The position numbers and the translations under genes are program-made. A stretch of 56,188 bases of DNA from UBA7374 sp049890275 (lineage in GTDB: Bacteria > Verrucomicrobiota > Verrucomicrobiia > Opitutales > Coraliomargaritaceae): the NCBI GenBank assembly GCA_049890275.1, contig JBMHBT010000004.1:1-56188 (forward strand), given 5' to 3'. Positions 37,451 through 45,779 of this stretch are shown here, in pieces (the stretch's first letter is position 1; each line of letters opens with the position of its first letter). Under the pieces are notes generated by a model. It saw nothing but the letters and a program-made list of their open reading frames with translations. It did not search any database and had not been told where the DNA came from.

Positions 37451-39057
37451 TGGATCGAGCCAAGCCAACTGCTGTTCCATACAGTACACTCTGGGGCTGG
37501 CTTACCGGTTTATTGACGGCCCTCCTTTGGGTGCTTTCGATTCCGCCCTTCGATTTTGCGGAGGCGGCCTATGTCGCTTTTATTCCGATGCTGCTTTGGT
37601 TCAGCTCCGGCCCGAAGCGGCGACTGGCGCTGGCGGTTTCCTTTTCCTCCGGATTTGTCGTTTGGCTGTCCATGCTTATCTGGCTTCGCCATGTAACTTT
37701 GGGAGGAACCATCTCCTTGGCTGCGATACTTTCGGCAGTCCACCTGCCTTGGTTTGTGTTGGCTCAGTGGGCTCAGCCAAAGATCGTAACGAGTGGTTTT
37801 GCCGTACGGATAACGGGATGTTTGGCACTGGCTGGTGTGTGGGTTCTGCTGGAATGGTTGCGCTCGTGGCTGTTCTGGGGCTTTCCTTGGGCGCCGTTGG
37901 CCTTGAGCCAGTGGGAGCGTCCGGTGGTTCTTCAGGTGGCGGCTTGGACCGGAGCTTATGGAATTTCCTTTCTCCTGATTGTTTTTAACCTCTGCGTCGC
38001 GCAAACCTTGTGGATACGGGCAACAAGCCGAAACCGAAAATTACTGACCGGTCGGTTCAGTCCAGATCTCTATCTTGCGCTCAGTTTGTTGATTGCCTGT
38101 ATCGCTTTGTTTTTCAAGTCGTTGCCGGATCGGGATTCCGCTTGCGGGCAGTTCAGTGCCGGGGTGGTGCAGCCTTATATTTCGGCGGAGCTGAAATGGG
38201 ACGACGCCCGTGAGCAGGAGAATTTGGAGACGCTCTGGCAGATGACTCGCTTTGTCGGGCAGACGGAGTGTGACGTGCTGCTCTGGCCGGAGGCGGCCAC
38301 GCCCTGGCCGGTGGTTGGCAACGAGGCGATGTGTGAACAGATCGAATCGCTCAGCCGTGAGTTGGGGAAGCCGGTCCTAATGGGGAACCTGGCCTATCTG
38401 GAGAGCGTGGTTTCCCGGGGTGGGGCGGATGTCTGGCAGAACGGGATTTTCCTGGTCGATCCGGATTCGGGATTATCGGATGCCCGTTACGCCAAGCGTG
38501 AGTTGGTGCCGTTTGGAGAGTATGTGCCCGAGCCGTTCGGATTCATCAACAAGGTGGTGCCTCTGGGGGGGCAGTGTGTTCGGGGAAGCGATCCGGGCTT
38601 GATTCTGCTGGCAGCGGGCGGGCGCGAGTGGCAGGTGGGGCCGCTGGTCTGCTACGAGGACGTGTTCCCTGTTCTGGCCCGAGACAGCGTGCGTGCGGGC
38701 GCGGAGTTGATTTTCGTGGCTACAAATAATGCCTGGTATGGAGAAGAAGGGTGTGCCGAGCAACACGCCGCGCACTCCGTGCTGCGAGCGGTGGAGAACC
38801 GACGACCGGTTCTTCGTTGTGGGAATGGCGGATGGAGTGGCTGGATTGATGCTTACGGGACGATTCGCGAGGTCCTGCGGGACGAGCAAGGCAGCACCTA
38901 CTTCCGGGGCGGCGGAAACTTCACTGTTTTCCAATACGAGGAGTGGTTGCGAAAAAAAAGTTACTACACCCGCCACGGCGACTGGTTTGTCGTTGTTTGC
39001 GGCGGGCTGGCCGTAGCGGGTGTCGTGTTCTTCTGGATACGAAGAAGGCCGGGTTAA
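37450..39057 (+). CDS. lnt: Apolipoprotein N-acyltransferase
   Basis: Lnt adds the third acyl chain to lipoproteins at the inner membrane. The 535-residue protein has six to seven N-terminal membrane helices, then a periplasmic nitrilase-fold domain with the catalytic triad: Glu in LLWPEAATPW, Lys in KRELVPFGEYVPE and Cys in GPLVCYEDVFP. One C-terminal membrane helix ends it. It starts with GTG overlapping the secA stop by one base (TAGTG). Its presence implies triacylated lipoproteins, relevant to the lipoprotein at 1070. Confidence 0.96.
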   Translation: MDRAKPTAVPYSTLWGWLTGLLTALLWVLSIPPFDFAEAAYVAFIPMLLWFSSGPKRRLALAVSFSSGFVVWLSMLIWLRHVTLGGTISLAAILSAVHLPWFVLAQWAQPKIVTSGFAVRITGCLALAGVWVLLEWLRSWLFWGFPWAPLALSQWERPVVLQVAAWTGAYGISFLLIVFNLCVAQTLWIRATSRNRKLLTGRFSPDLYLALSLLIACIALFFKSLPDRDSACGQFSAGVVQPYISAELKWDDAREQENLETLWQMTRFVGQTECDVLLWPEAATPWPVVGNEAMCEQIESLSRELGKPVLMGNLAYLESVVSRGGADVWQNGIFLVDPDSGLSDARYAKRELVPFGEYVPEPFGFINKVVPLGGQCVRGSDPGLILLAAGGREWQVGPLVCYEDVFPVLARDSVRAGAELIFVATNNAWYGEEGCAEQHAAHSVLRAVENRRPVLRCGNGGWSGWIDAYGTIREVLRDEQGSTYFRGGGNFTVFQYEEWLRKKSYYTRHGDWFVVVCGGLAVAGVVFFWIRRRPG

Positions 39058-39884
39058 AAAACAAAGCCGATTCCTATGCTCAGACGTTCTCCGTTGCCGT
39101 GGTCGGGTTCGTGGCTGCTGACCTCGGAGACGAAGTCATGCTTCCATTCGGCTCGGGCATGGATGTTATCGCTGAAGCGGGCATAGATAGCCGGTCCGGA
39201 GGAGAGGATGAAGGCATCATCGTCGTCCCAGTGGAAATCGCTTTCCAGCAGGATCTGCAGGTAGTCCAGGGCATTCCAGCCAAGATCGAGGGAGTAGTGC
39301 CACTCTGCCGGTTCCGGATTCTCGAAGAGCCAGGCGCTGACACCGGTGGCAAAGAACCAGTCGTAGGTTTCGGTTTCGTAGCCCGCTAAGAGGCCGCCTC
39401 CCCAGACGCGGTTGGCAACTTCGTACGAATCTTTGGCCTCCCCCATTGGGATTCGTACTTGTGGAGCCAGGGTCCAGTTGCCGCTGCGTGCAGCAAGGTT
39501 GAAGTACTGCTTGACCGGCAGGGCGAGGGTGAGATCTCCCAGGCCCTCATCCTTTTGTAGGATCTTCTCGCCCGAGGAGCCCGGCACCTCGCGCCGGGCC
39601 TCGACCACATAGGGCAGCTTGAAGGTAAGCCGAACAGATCGATCCCAGGTATAGACGCCTTGCAGGTGGAGAACCGAGATGTCCTCAGAGAAGCCGGAGG
39701 CGACCACATCGTCACCTTGCTTCAAGTCGCTTCGGTGAATGGATTCAGCGAGTACTTGAAAGCCGTAGCCGCCGTCCCATCGGGGCATCATGTTCATGAT
39801 CGGCTGGTCGGCGGCCAGTTGTGCGACGACGGACAGCAGTAGGATACTAGCGAACCGGCTGTGCTTGATAAGGGATGCAATCAT
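39054..39884 (-). CDS. Secreted beta-barrel-like protein
   Basis: A 276-residue protein with a signal peptide (ILLLSVVAQLAA) followed by alternating polar/hydrophobic strands and aromatic girdles: FQVLAESI, LRLTFKLPYVVEARR-type turns (VRLTFKLPYVVEA), LTLALPVKQYF, WTLAPQVRIPMG and the C-terminal LSIGIGFVF, which ends in Phe as outer-membrane barrels do. It resembles transporter-type barrels of the MetA/phenol-degradation group. It follows the CxxC protein with no gap, so they are one transcript, and it shares four bases with the lnt stop. Confidence 0.7.
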   Translation of the reverse strand: MIASLIKHSRFASILLLSVVAQLAADQPIMNMMPRWDGGYGFQVLAESIHRSDLKQGDDVVASGFSEDISVLHLQGVYTWDRSVRLTFKLPYVVEARREVPGSSGEKILQKDEGLGDLTLALPVKQYFNLAARSGNWTLAPQVRIPMGEAKDSYEVANRVWGGGLLAGYETETYDWFFATGVSAWLFENPEPAEWHYSLDLGWNALDYLQILLESDFHWDDDDAFILSSGPAIYARFSDNIHARAEWKHDFVSEVSSHEPDHGNGERLSIGIGFVF

Positions 39885-40301
39885 CTATTTGTCCTCCGCG
39901 AAAGGATGTACCTCTACTTCCCCGTCTTTCGACAGGAAATATTGGGAAGGATCGTAGCCCGCGTCCACGATGGCTTGGCGGATCGCGCCGATGTCCGGTG
40001 CTCTGTCCGGCTTCAGGGCGACGATCAGGAGTTGTTTGGAGGCATCGAGGAATATGCCCTTCTTGAACTGCGTTTTATCGATGCTGTCCAGTTTAGAGAG
40101 GTGGACGCGCATGCCAATGCCGCAGGAACTGCAAACAAAACCTTTGGCGTAGATGCCGATCTGATCGGTCTGGTTCTGAAGGTAGGCTTGTGCCGCCTCG
40201 AGCCGTGTTTCTGGAGATACCACAGGTTGCGGCTTTTGGGCGTGCAGGGGAGCGGCAAGGAGGATTGCCGCTAAGAATGGAATGTATACTGAAATTTTCA
40301 T
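39885..40301 (-). CDS. Secreted heavy-metal-associated-domain-like protein
   Basis: A 138-residue protein with a signal peptide (VYIPFLAAILLAAPLHAQ). The mature part holds a ferredoxin-like domain with KGFVCSSCGIGMRVHLSKL and, 60 residues on, IRQAIVDAGYDPSQY: the CxxC loop and the final AI-x-x-AGY helix fit the HMA (MerP/CopZ-type) fold, in the periplasm. The start MKISVYIP at 40301 gives the best signal peptide; a longer frame begins at 40340. Its stop abuts the barrel gene's ATG. Copper or another soft metal is likely. Confidence 0.68.
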   Translation of the reverse strand: MKISVYIPFLAAILLAAPLHAQKPQPVVSPETRLEAAQAYLQNQTDQIGIYAKGFVCSSCGIGMRVHLSKLDSIDKTQFKKGIFLDASKQLLIVALKPDRAPDIGAIRQAIVDAGYDPSQYFLSKDGEVEVHPFAEDK

Positions 40302-40389
40302 TGTATGGATTTGACTGTGCCTTTGGAAAAGGGTTGGCACGAAGACAGCCGGGCAGCAGCCGGAATCAACGGTCGCCTCGCGCCGGATT

Positions 40390-40419
40390 ACAAATAAAGC
40401 GGGGCTTACAATGCCCCGC
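40390..40419 (-). terminator. Intrinsic terminator after the Cys-rich gene
   Basis: On the minus strand the 7-bp stem GCGGGGC ... GCCCCGC (40399-40405 with 40413-40419, 7-base loop) is followed by TTTATTTGT and begins nine bases after the Cys-rich stop at 40428. This separates that gene from the two downstream ones, at least partly. Confidence 0.7.
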
Positions 40420-40427
40420 AGGCACCC

Positions 40428-40835
40428 TCACAGTCTCCAAACACAATGAGCCTGCCTTGGCTTTGGCCCGGGGGGTGCTTCAAGCATTCCTGCAACCTTG
40501 TTGAAGGAGCGGACAGTCGGCACGGCGTTTAGCCGCAGAACCTGAAAAAAAGAGGTTGGCTGAGGAAGCAAACGCTCATTCACCTGGATTTGCCAAACAG
40601 GGGGATGCTCATGTATATCCATTTGGCATCCGCCGCAGGATTCTTTTTCCCCTTGACTGAATGGCACACTTTGTCCGCTGGAGCAGGGACACACGGCGGG
40701 TGCCTCTGCCTCGGAGCAACAGGAACGCGCAGGGGACGAGCAATCGATGGCTTGCACAAGGTCAACCGGGCAGATTGCTGCCTGCCCCTGCAGGGCCAGG
40801 AGACAACAAAGTGCGGCTGTGCGAAATAGACTCAT
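40428..40835 (-). CDS. Small Cys-rich secreted protein
   Basis: A 135-residue protein of no family I recognise. It begins with a signal peptide (TAALCCLLALQGQA) and then has about nine cysteines in 60 residues: ICPVD, DCSS, SCCSE, VCPCSS, SCGGCQ, followed by HEH. The pattern of CC, CxC and CxxC pairs suggests metal binding or disulfides in the periplasm. The C-terminal half is Pro/Arg-containing and Cys-poor. It is the first gene behind a 14-bp palindrome and has its own terminator. Start MSLFRTAALC at 40835 rather than 40853, which adds six residues. Confidence 0.6.
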   Translation of the reverse strand: MSLFRTAALCCLLALQGQAAICPVDLVQAIDCSSPARSCCSEAEAPAVCPCSSGQSVPFSQGEKESCGGCQMDIHEHPPVWQIQVNERLLPQPTSFFQVLRLNAVPTVRSFNKVAGMLEAPPGPKPRQAHCVWRL

Positions 40836-40876
40836 CGACTTAAAGTTAACCAATGAGGCTGCGTGCAGTCAAATTT

Positions 40877-40890
40877 GTTTCAATTGAAAC
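40877..40890 (-). promoter_or_regulatory. 14-bp perfect palindrome upstream of the Cys-rich gene
   Basis: GTTTCAATTGAAAC is fully symmetrical and lies 42 bases upstream of the preferred start at 40835 and 22 bases below the sigma-factor stop (40912). Position and size fit an operator for a dimeric repressor. The half-site TTGAAAC resembles TTGAAAG of the receptor operator at 32637 but in the opposite orientation. Confidence 0.45.
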
Positions 40891-40911
40891 GCGTTGAATA
40901 GATTGTTCCAA

Positions 40912-41946
40912 TCAGTCCTCTGTGCCGTTCTGAGCAAAGAATTCACGGAAGACCTCGAGACGCCCCTGTACGATACGTTCTTCATGCACCTCTTTGGCAC
41001 TGCGTTGGCGTTCGTTATCGACCATCAATCGTCGCATCTTATGGATGGCAATCGTTTGCACTTGGCGCACGCGCTCCCGGGTGATGCCAAATTTTTCTCC
41101 GACTTCTTCAAGGGTGAGCGGGTGGTTTCCATTGAGGCCAAAGCGCAGTCGGATAATTTCTGCCTCTCGATCCTCGAGTTGATGGATAATGGTGTGGATG
41201 TCGTCGTTTAATGATTTTTCCTGAAGAGTCTCCACCGGAGTGGCTTGTCCCTCGTCGCCAACCAGTTCCCCAAAGCTGGTATCGCTATCTTCGCCAACGG
41301 GTGCATCGAGCGAGGCGGGCCGGGTACTGACGGATTTGAGGTGAGCGACTTTATTGACCGGAATACCCATGGTGTAGGCAATCTCTTCATCGGTGGGTTC
41401 GCGGTCGAGTTCGTCAGTGAGTTTAGCGGTTGTCCGGCGCATTTCAGCAATGCGATCGACTAGATGAACAGGGAGGCGTATGGTCTTTCCCTGATTCGCC
41501 AGAGCGCGCTTGATGGACTGCTTGATCCACCATGCCGCATAGGTACTGAGCTTGCCGCCTTTGGAGGGATCAAAACGTTCAACGGCTTTGATCAAGCCGA
41601 TATTGCCCTCGCTGATCAGATCGAGGATGGGCATCCCAAAGTTGTTATAGGTGTTGGCAATTTTAACGACCAGCCGGAGATTAGCGGAAATCATATGCTG
41701 GCGCGCTGCTTGGTCGCCTTGACGGATTCGCTCTGCCAAATGGAGCTCCTCTTCGGAAGTGAGTAAGGGCGTCTTGATGACTTCACGCATGTAAGCGCGG
41801 AGTCCGCTGCGTTCATCGTAGGTGAGGTTCCGGGAGTCGTCTATTGGATCCTCTTCCGTGGATGATCTGGGTACTGAAGTCCCTCCTGTTTGCTGACGCT
41901 TACGGGCACTTTTTCGAGTGGATAGTTTCGCGGTACTTTGAGCCAT
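40912..41946 (-). CDS. RNA polymerase sigma factor, RpoD/RpoS-like group 2
   Basis: A 344-residue sigma-70 protein. Basic N-terminal tail, region 1.2 (LRAYMREVIKTPLLTSEEELHLAERI), region 2 with core binding and -10 recognition (LISEGNIGLIKAVERFDPSKGGKLSTYAAWWIKQSIKRAL), region 3 and region 4 helix-turn-helix (LTLEEVGEKFGITRERVRQV). It is much shorter than a full RpoD and lacks its non-conserved insert, so it is either a group 2 (RpoS-like) factor or a trimmed primary factor. The start at 41946 gives the natural basic tail. Monocistronic on the minus strand. Confidence 0.93.
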   Translation of the reverse strand: MAQSTAKLSTRKSARKRQQTGGTSVPRSSTEEDPIDDSRNLTYDERSGLRAYMREVIKTPLLTSEEELHLAERIRQGDQAARQHMISANLRLVVKIANTYNNFGMPILDLISEGNIGLIKAVERFDPSKGGKLSTYAAWWIKQSIKRALANQGKTIRLPVHLVDRIAEMRRTTAKLTDELDREPTDEEIAYTMGIPVNKVAHLKSVSTRPASLDAPVGEDSDTSFGELVGDEGQATPVETLQEKSLNDDIHTIIHQLEDREAEIIRLRFGLNGNHPLTLEEVGEKFGITRERVRQVQTIAIHKMRRLMVDNERQRSAKEVHEERIVQGRLEVFREFFAQNGTED

Positions 41947-42080
41947 GGTCGAACCGTTGTTGTATCGTAAGGCAACGCCGAACGATGTTTATTAACAGAA
42001 CTTATGCTAAAGCATCGCAGAAAGCCGTCATTCCTTATAAAAGAACGGCAAAATCTTTGGCCAAGTGGCCGCATCTGATT

Positions 42081-43571
42081 TTAGGAGAAGATTTTTTCCG
42101 CCAGGGCGACTGCTTTGAGCATCCCTTTCGCTTTGTTGACGGTCTCCATAAACTCATTTTCCGGTACGGAATCAGCGACCAGACCCGCTCCGGACTGGAT
42201 AAAGATCTTGCCGTCTTTAACCACCGCAGTGCGGATCCCGATGCAGGAGTCATGGTTCCCGTTGAAGCTGAAATAGCCGAGAGCGCCTCCGTAAATACCA
42301 CGCTGGCAGTTCTCGAGTTCGGATATGATTTGGAGAGCACGTACTTTGGGTGCGCCACTGAGCGTACCGGCTGGGAACGTCGCACGCATCAGGTCATAGG
42401 CGGTTTTATCGGAATGAAGCGTACCAATGACCTGAGAAACAATGTGCATAACGTGTGAATAACGTTCGATGATCATGTAATCGGGCAGCTGAATGGAGCC
42501 ATATTGGCACACTCTACCGATATCATTGCGTGCGAGATCAACGAGCATGAGATGTTCGGCAATTTCTTTCTTATCGGCAAGCAGGTCTTGCTCCAGCTCA
42601 AGGTCTTCCGCTTCGGTGGCACCCCGGTGGCGGGTGCCTGCGATGGGGCGGATTTCAACTTGGTCTCCGGTCAGGCGGACATGCACCTCCGGTGAGGCGC
42701 CAACAACAGCGAAATCGGGGTCTTCCAAGAGGAACATATAGGGAGACGGATTGACTGTTCGCAGGGCTCGGTAGAGGTCCATGGGCGAGGGGTCAAATTT
42801 CTTTTCAAATCGTTGCGATAGAACGGTTTGTATCACATCGCCGGCCTGTATATATTCTTTTGTTCGATCGACTGCTGCTTCAAAGCGCTGGCGGGTAAAG
42901 TTACCGTCCGGGACGGAGATGGGGTCCGGTTCTGCGAGTGGTCGGTGCGAAAAGCTGCGTGGACCTTCGAGAAGCGTGACGATCCGTTTGATTTCTGCGC
43001 AGGCTTCGGTGTATGCCTGGTCAGGATTACCGTCTGTACTGTGTGCTTGCACACAGATCCGAAGGGTCTGCCGTACGTGGTCGAAAATAAGAACAGAATG
43101 TGTGATCAGGTAGTAGAGAACCGGCATTCCTAGGGGGTTTTCGGACGGTTTTGGGATGGTCGGCTCGACGGTGTGAACAAATTCGTGGCCGACGAAGCCG
43201 ACTGCGCCACCGCAAAAGGGTGGCATGCCCGGGATTTCAACCGGTTTGTAGCGGGCCATCTCTTTTTCGATCAGGGTAAGCGGGTCGTTCGGGGTGGAGA
43301 CAGTCTCTGTGCTGCCATCCATTTGCTGAATATGGGTTTCCTGATCAAAAATACGGAATATTTTGCGCGGTTTTGCCCCGAGAAAGGTATAACGGCTGAT
43401 GCGTTCGCCCCCGACGATTGATTCAAAGAGGAAGGCTGGGCCCTCCTCACGAATTTTTGAGTAAGCTCCCAGAGGGGTTTCGCAGTCGGCAGTTAAATCC
43501 AGATAGACCGGGATGGTATTGCCCTGTTGGGCAAGAGCGAGGAATTCGCTTTTGGATGGTTGGATGTTCAT
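42081..43571 (-). CDS. trpE: Anthranilate synthase component I
   Basis: TrpE makes anthranilate from chorismate, the first tryptophan step. The 496-residue protein has the N-terminal inhibitor site region FLFESIVGGERISRYTF, and the chorismate-binding domain with VLSQRFEK, PSPYMFLLE, GTRHRGATEAEDLELE and DLARNDIGRV, ending in the GGALGYFSFNG and IQSGAGLVADS motifs. The LFES motif suggests Trp feedback. It is last in a run purE-purK-trpE joined by ATGA overlaps. TrpG is not in the window. Confidence 0.96.
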   Translation of the reverse strand: MNIQPSKSEFLALAQQGNTIPVYLDLTADCETPLGAYSKIREEGPAFLFESIVGGERISRYTFLGAKPRKIFRIFDQETHIQQMDGSTETVSTPNDPLTLIEKEMARYKPVEIPGMPPFCGGAVGFVGHEFVHTVEPTIPKPSENPLGMPVLYYLITHSVLIFDHVRQTLRICVQAHSTDGNPDQAYTEACAEIKRIVTLLEGPRSFSHRPLAEPDPISVPDGNFTRQRFEAAVDRTKEYIQAGDVIQTVLSQRFEKKFDPSPMDLYRALRTVNPSPYMFLLEDPDFAVVGASPEVHVRLTGDQVEIRPIAGTRHRGATEAEDLELEQDLLADKKEIAEHLMLVDLARNDIGRVCQYGSIQLPDYMIIERYSHVMHIVSQVIGTLHSDKTAYDLMRATFPAGTLSGAPKVRALQIISELENCQRGIYGGALGYFSFNGNHDSCIGIRTAVVKDGKIFIQSGAGLVADSVPENEFMETVNKAKGMLKAVALAEKIFS

Positions 43572-44731
43572 GATGAACGGGTGACGGGTCTGGGTTCTGA
43601 AAGTGCAGTAAAGTGTTTTTCCGCCTTCGCAAGGGCTTCATCCGGAGTTTCTCCGGATACAGTAAAGTGCCCCATTTTACGACCGGGGCGAGCCTCGCCT
43701 TTATCATAAAGGTGTAACTTAGCCGCAGGGTCGGCTAAAATAGGTTGCCAGTCGGGAGTCCCTGATTGCCAGAGGTCACCCAGGAGGTTGGTCATGACGG
43801 TGGGCCGGAGCAGGCCCGTGGAGCCGAAGGGGAGCCCGCAGACTGCGCGGATGTGTTGTTCAAATTGTGAGGCTACGCAGGCTTCTATGGAGTAGTGTCC
43901 GGAGTTGTGCGGACGTGGAGCCATCTCGTTTACGATCAGGGTATCGTCCGCATCGAGAAAAAACTCCACGGCAAGTAGACCCACTAAGTCCAGCGCTCGC
44001 GCCAAGCCCTTGGCGATCTCAGCCGCTTCATCTTGTACTTTTTGGGGGGCGCGTGCGGGAAGGATTGATGCATGCAGGATGTGGTTGCGGTGGATATTTT
44101 CCGCCATGGGAAAAGTATGAACCGTATCATCGCAACGACGGGCACAGACGACGGAAAATTCACCTTTGTGCTCAATCCATTTTTCCACGACAACACGCGG
44201 CGGTGCTCCGAGTTCTGTCCAGAGGCTTTCAAAATCGCGTCCGGCATCGCTCGCTGCCAGTTTCACCTGACCCTTGCCGTCGTAGCCGAAGGCAGCGGTC
44301 TTGACCACGCAGGGAAGGCCGACGGATTGTACGGCATCTGCGAGACTGCTGGCCGAATCGGCATAGGCGAAAGGTGCGCAGGGGAAGCCACCAGCTTGAA
44401 GAAAGTCTTTTTCGCGTTGGCGGTGCTGGCAAGTGTAGAGAGATTTCCACCCCGGAAGAACCGGCGTTATGGCTTGCAGGGTTTCAATTGCCTCAGCGGG
44501 GATATTCTCAAATTCGAGGGTGATGAGATCCACGCCCTGCGCGAAGGTGCGGAGGGCATCGGTGTCGGAGTAGGGGGCGTTGATTTCGAGATCGGCGACA
44601 CGACCGGCTGTACAGGGGCCATTGGGCTCAAAGACGTGGAAGCGATAGCCGAGCGGCCGTCCGGCAAGTATGAGCATTCGCCCGAGTTGGCCGCCGCCGA
44701 GGATACCGATGGTTGCGCCGGGAGGGATCAT
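43568..44731 (-). CDS. purK: 5-(carboxyamino)imidazole ribonucleotide synthase
   Basis: PurK uses ATP and bicarbonate to make N5-CAIR from AIR in purine synthesis. The 387-residue ATP-grasp protein shows IGILGGGQLGRMLILAGRPLGY, KTAAFGYDGKGQ, VVEKWIEHKGEFSVVCARR and the late NEMAPRPHNSGHYSIEACVASQFEQHIRA, all diagnostic. Coupled by four-base ATGA overlaps to purE upstream and trpE downstream. Confidence 0.97.
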   Translation of the reverse strand: MIPPGATIGILGGGQLGRMLILAGRPLGYRFHVFEPNGPCTAGRVADLEINAPYSDTDALRTFAQGVDLITLEFENIPAEAIETLQAITPVLPGWKSLYTCQHRQREKDFLQAGGFPCAPFAYADSASSLADAVQSVGLPCVVKTAAFGYDGKGQVKLAASDAGRDFESLWTELGAPPRVVVEKWIEHKGEFSVVCARRCDDTVHTFPMAENIHRNHILHASILPARAPQKVQDEAAEIAKGLARALDLVGLLAVEFFLDADDTLIVNEMAPRPHNSGHYSIEACVASQFEQHIRAVCGLPFGSTGLLRPTVMTNLLGDLWQSGTPDWQPILADPAAKLHLYDKGEARPGRKMGHFTVSGETPDEALAKAEKHFTALSEPRPVTRSS

Positions 44732-45231
44732 GTAGAAGGGAGTTCCGATTGTTCGACTTTACGGGTTTGTTCAGAGCGGAAGTCTTTCACTCGTTTGGCC
44801 AAGGCTGGGTCGGCTAAGGCGAGTATGGCCGCGGCGGAGAGGGCCGCATTTTTGGCTCCGGCGATTCCAATCGCGAGCGTCATGACAGGAATGCCCGCGG
44901 GCATTTGGACGATGGAGAGAAGTGAGTCTTGGCCGCTAAGAGCCTTGGACTGGACCGGGACACCCAGCACCGGCAGTGGAGTCATGGCAGCCGTCATGCC
45001 GGGCAAGTGGGCCGCACCACCGGCACCGGCAATGATGACTTGGAGGCCGCGCTCTTCGGCGGTCTCGGCATATTCATAGAGCCGGCCGGGTGTACGGTGA
45101 GCGCTAACAATTTTTGTTTCGTGCGGAATCTGCAGTTCTTCGAGTAGCTTGGCCGCTTCGCACAGGGTGCTCCAATCGGACTGGCTACCCATAATAATTC
45201 CGACAAGTGGTTGTTTTGCATTTTCGCTCAT
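44728..45231 (-). CDS. purE: 5-(carboxyamino)imidazole ribonucleotide mutase
   Basis: PurE moves the carboxyl group of N5-CAIR to C4 to give CAIR. The 167-residue protein has GIIMGSQSDWSTL, VSAHRTPGRLYEY and IIAGAGGAAHLPGMTAAMTPLPVLGVPV with the catalytic loop Ser and His. It is the first gene of the purE-purK-trpE run; 186 bases separate it from the divergent DUF2237 gene. Pairing with PurK identifies it as the class I mutase. Confidence 0.97.
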   Translation of the reverse strand: MSENAKQPLVGIIMGSQSDWSTLCEAAKLLEELQIPHETKIVSAHRTPGRLYEYAETAEERGLQVIIAGAGGAAHLPGMTAAMTPLPVLGVPVQSKALSGQDSLLSIVQMPAGIPVMTLAIGIAGAKNAALSAAAILALADPALAKRVKDFRSEQTRKVEQSELPST

Positions 45232-45343
45232 AAGACTAAAGAAGGGAAACCGGAGGAGAATTCAACCTTCTATCCAATACATGGGGAATCTGTCTGATTT
45301 ACACGAACGGATGCATTTGGGTGTTTCGTTTTAAAAGCGCGTT

Positions 45344-45368
45344 TACAAAGTTTGGGTTCAACTTTGTA
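45344..45368. repeat. 9-bp inverted repeat in the purE / DUF2237 promoter gap
   Basis: TACAAAGTT (45344-45352) and AACTTTGTA (45360-45368) form a perfect inverted repeat with a 7-base spacer. It lies in the 186-base gap between divergent genes, 113 bases from the purE start and 50 bases from the DUF2237 start. No T-run follows. Possible operator for either gene; otherwise the gap holds AT-rich DNA and a TTGACA (45382-45387) without a convincing -10. Confidence 0.4.
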
Positions 45369-45417
45369 TGCGGTGCAATGTTTGACAGGTTTATAAAAAT
45401 GTTGCCAATTCATATTT

Positions 45418-45774
45418 ATGGCCAGCAATGTTTTGGGAGGAAATCTGACGATTTGCAGCGGAGAGCCGTTGACCGGTTTTTTCCGTACCGGTCATTGCGA
45501 CACCTGCGGAGACGACGAAGGGATGCATACGATATGCGCGAGGATGACGGATGATTTTCTGGAGTTCAGTCGCGAGCAGGGGAATGATTTGAGCACCCCG
45601 GTGCCGGAGTACAATTTCCCGGGATTGAAGGAAGGCGATTTTTGGTGCCTTTGTTTACAGCGCTGGCTAGAGGCCTACCAAGCGGGCAATGCGCCTTTAG
45701 TCAAACTGGAGTCGACCCATGCTTCCGTTCTGGAGTTTATTGACCTAGACATTCTGAAAGCACACAAGGTCTGA
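45418..45774 (+). CDS. DUF2237 family protein
   Basis: A 118-residue protein that matches the DUF2237 (COG3651) pattern along its whole length: NVLGGNLTICSGEPLTGFFRTGHCDTCGDDEG, HTICARMTDDFLEFSREQGNDLSTP, NFPGLKEGDFWCLCLQRW and the late THASVLEFIDLDILK. The family is widespread and of unknown function; it carries conserved Cys residues that could bind a metal. Converges with the PIG-L gene, five bases between stops. Confidence 0.9.
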   Translation: MASNVLGGNLTICSGEPLTGFFRTGHCDTCGDDEGMHTICARMTDDFLEFSREQGNDLSTPVPEYNFPGLKEGDFWCLCLQRWLEAYQAGNAPLVKLESTHASVLEFIDLDILKAHKV

Positions 45775-45779
45775 GCAGG

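Noticed and set aside
36170..37489. A 439-codon open frame on the minus strand
   Set aside because: It is antisense to secA, which is unambiguous, and the frame shows only Leu/His/Arg-rich complement composition.
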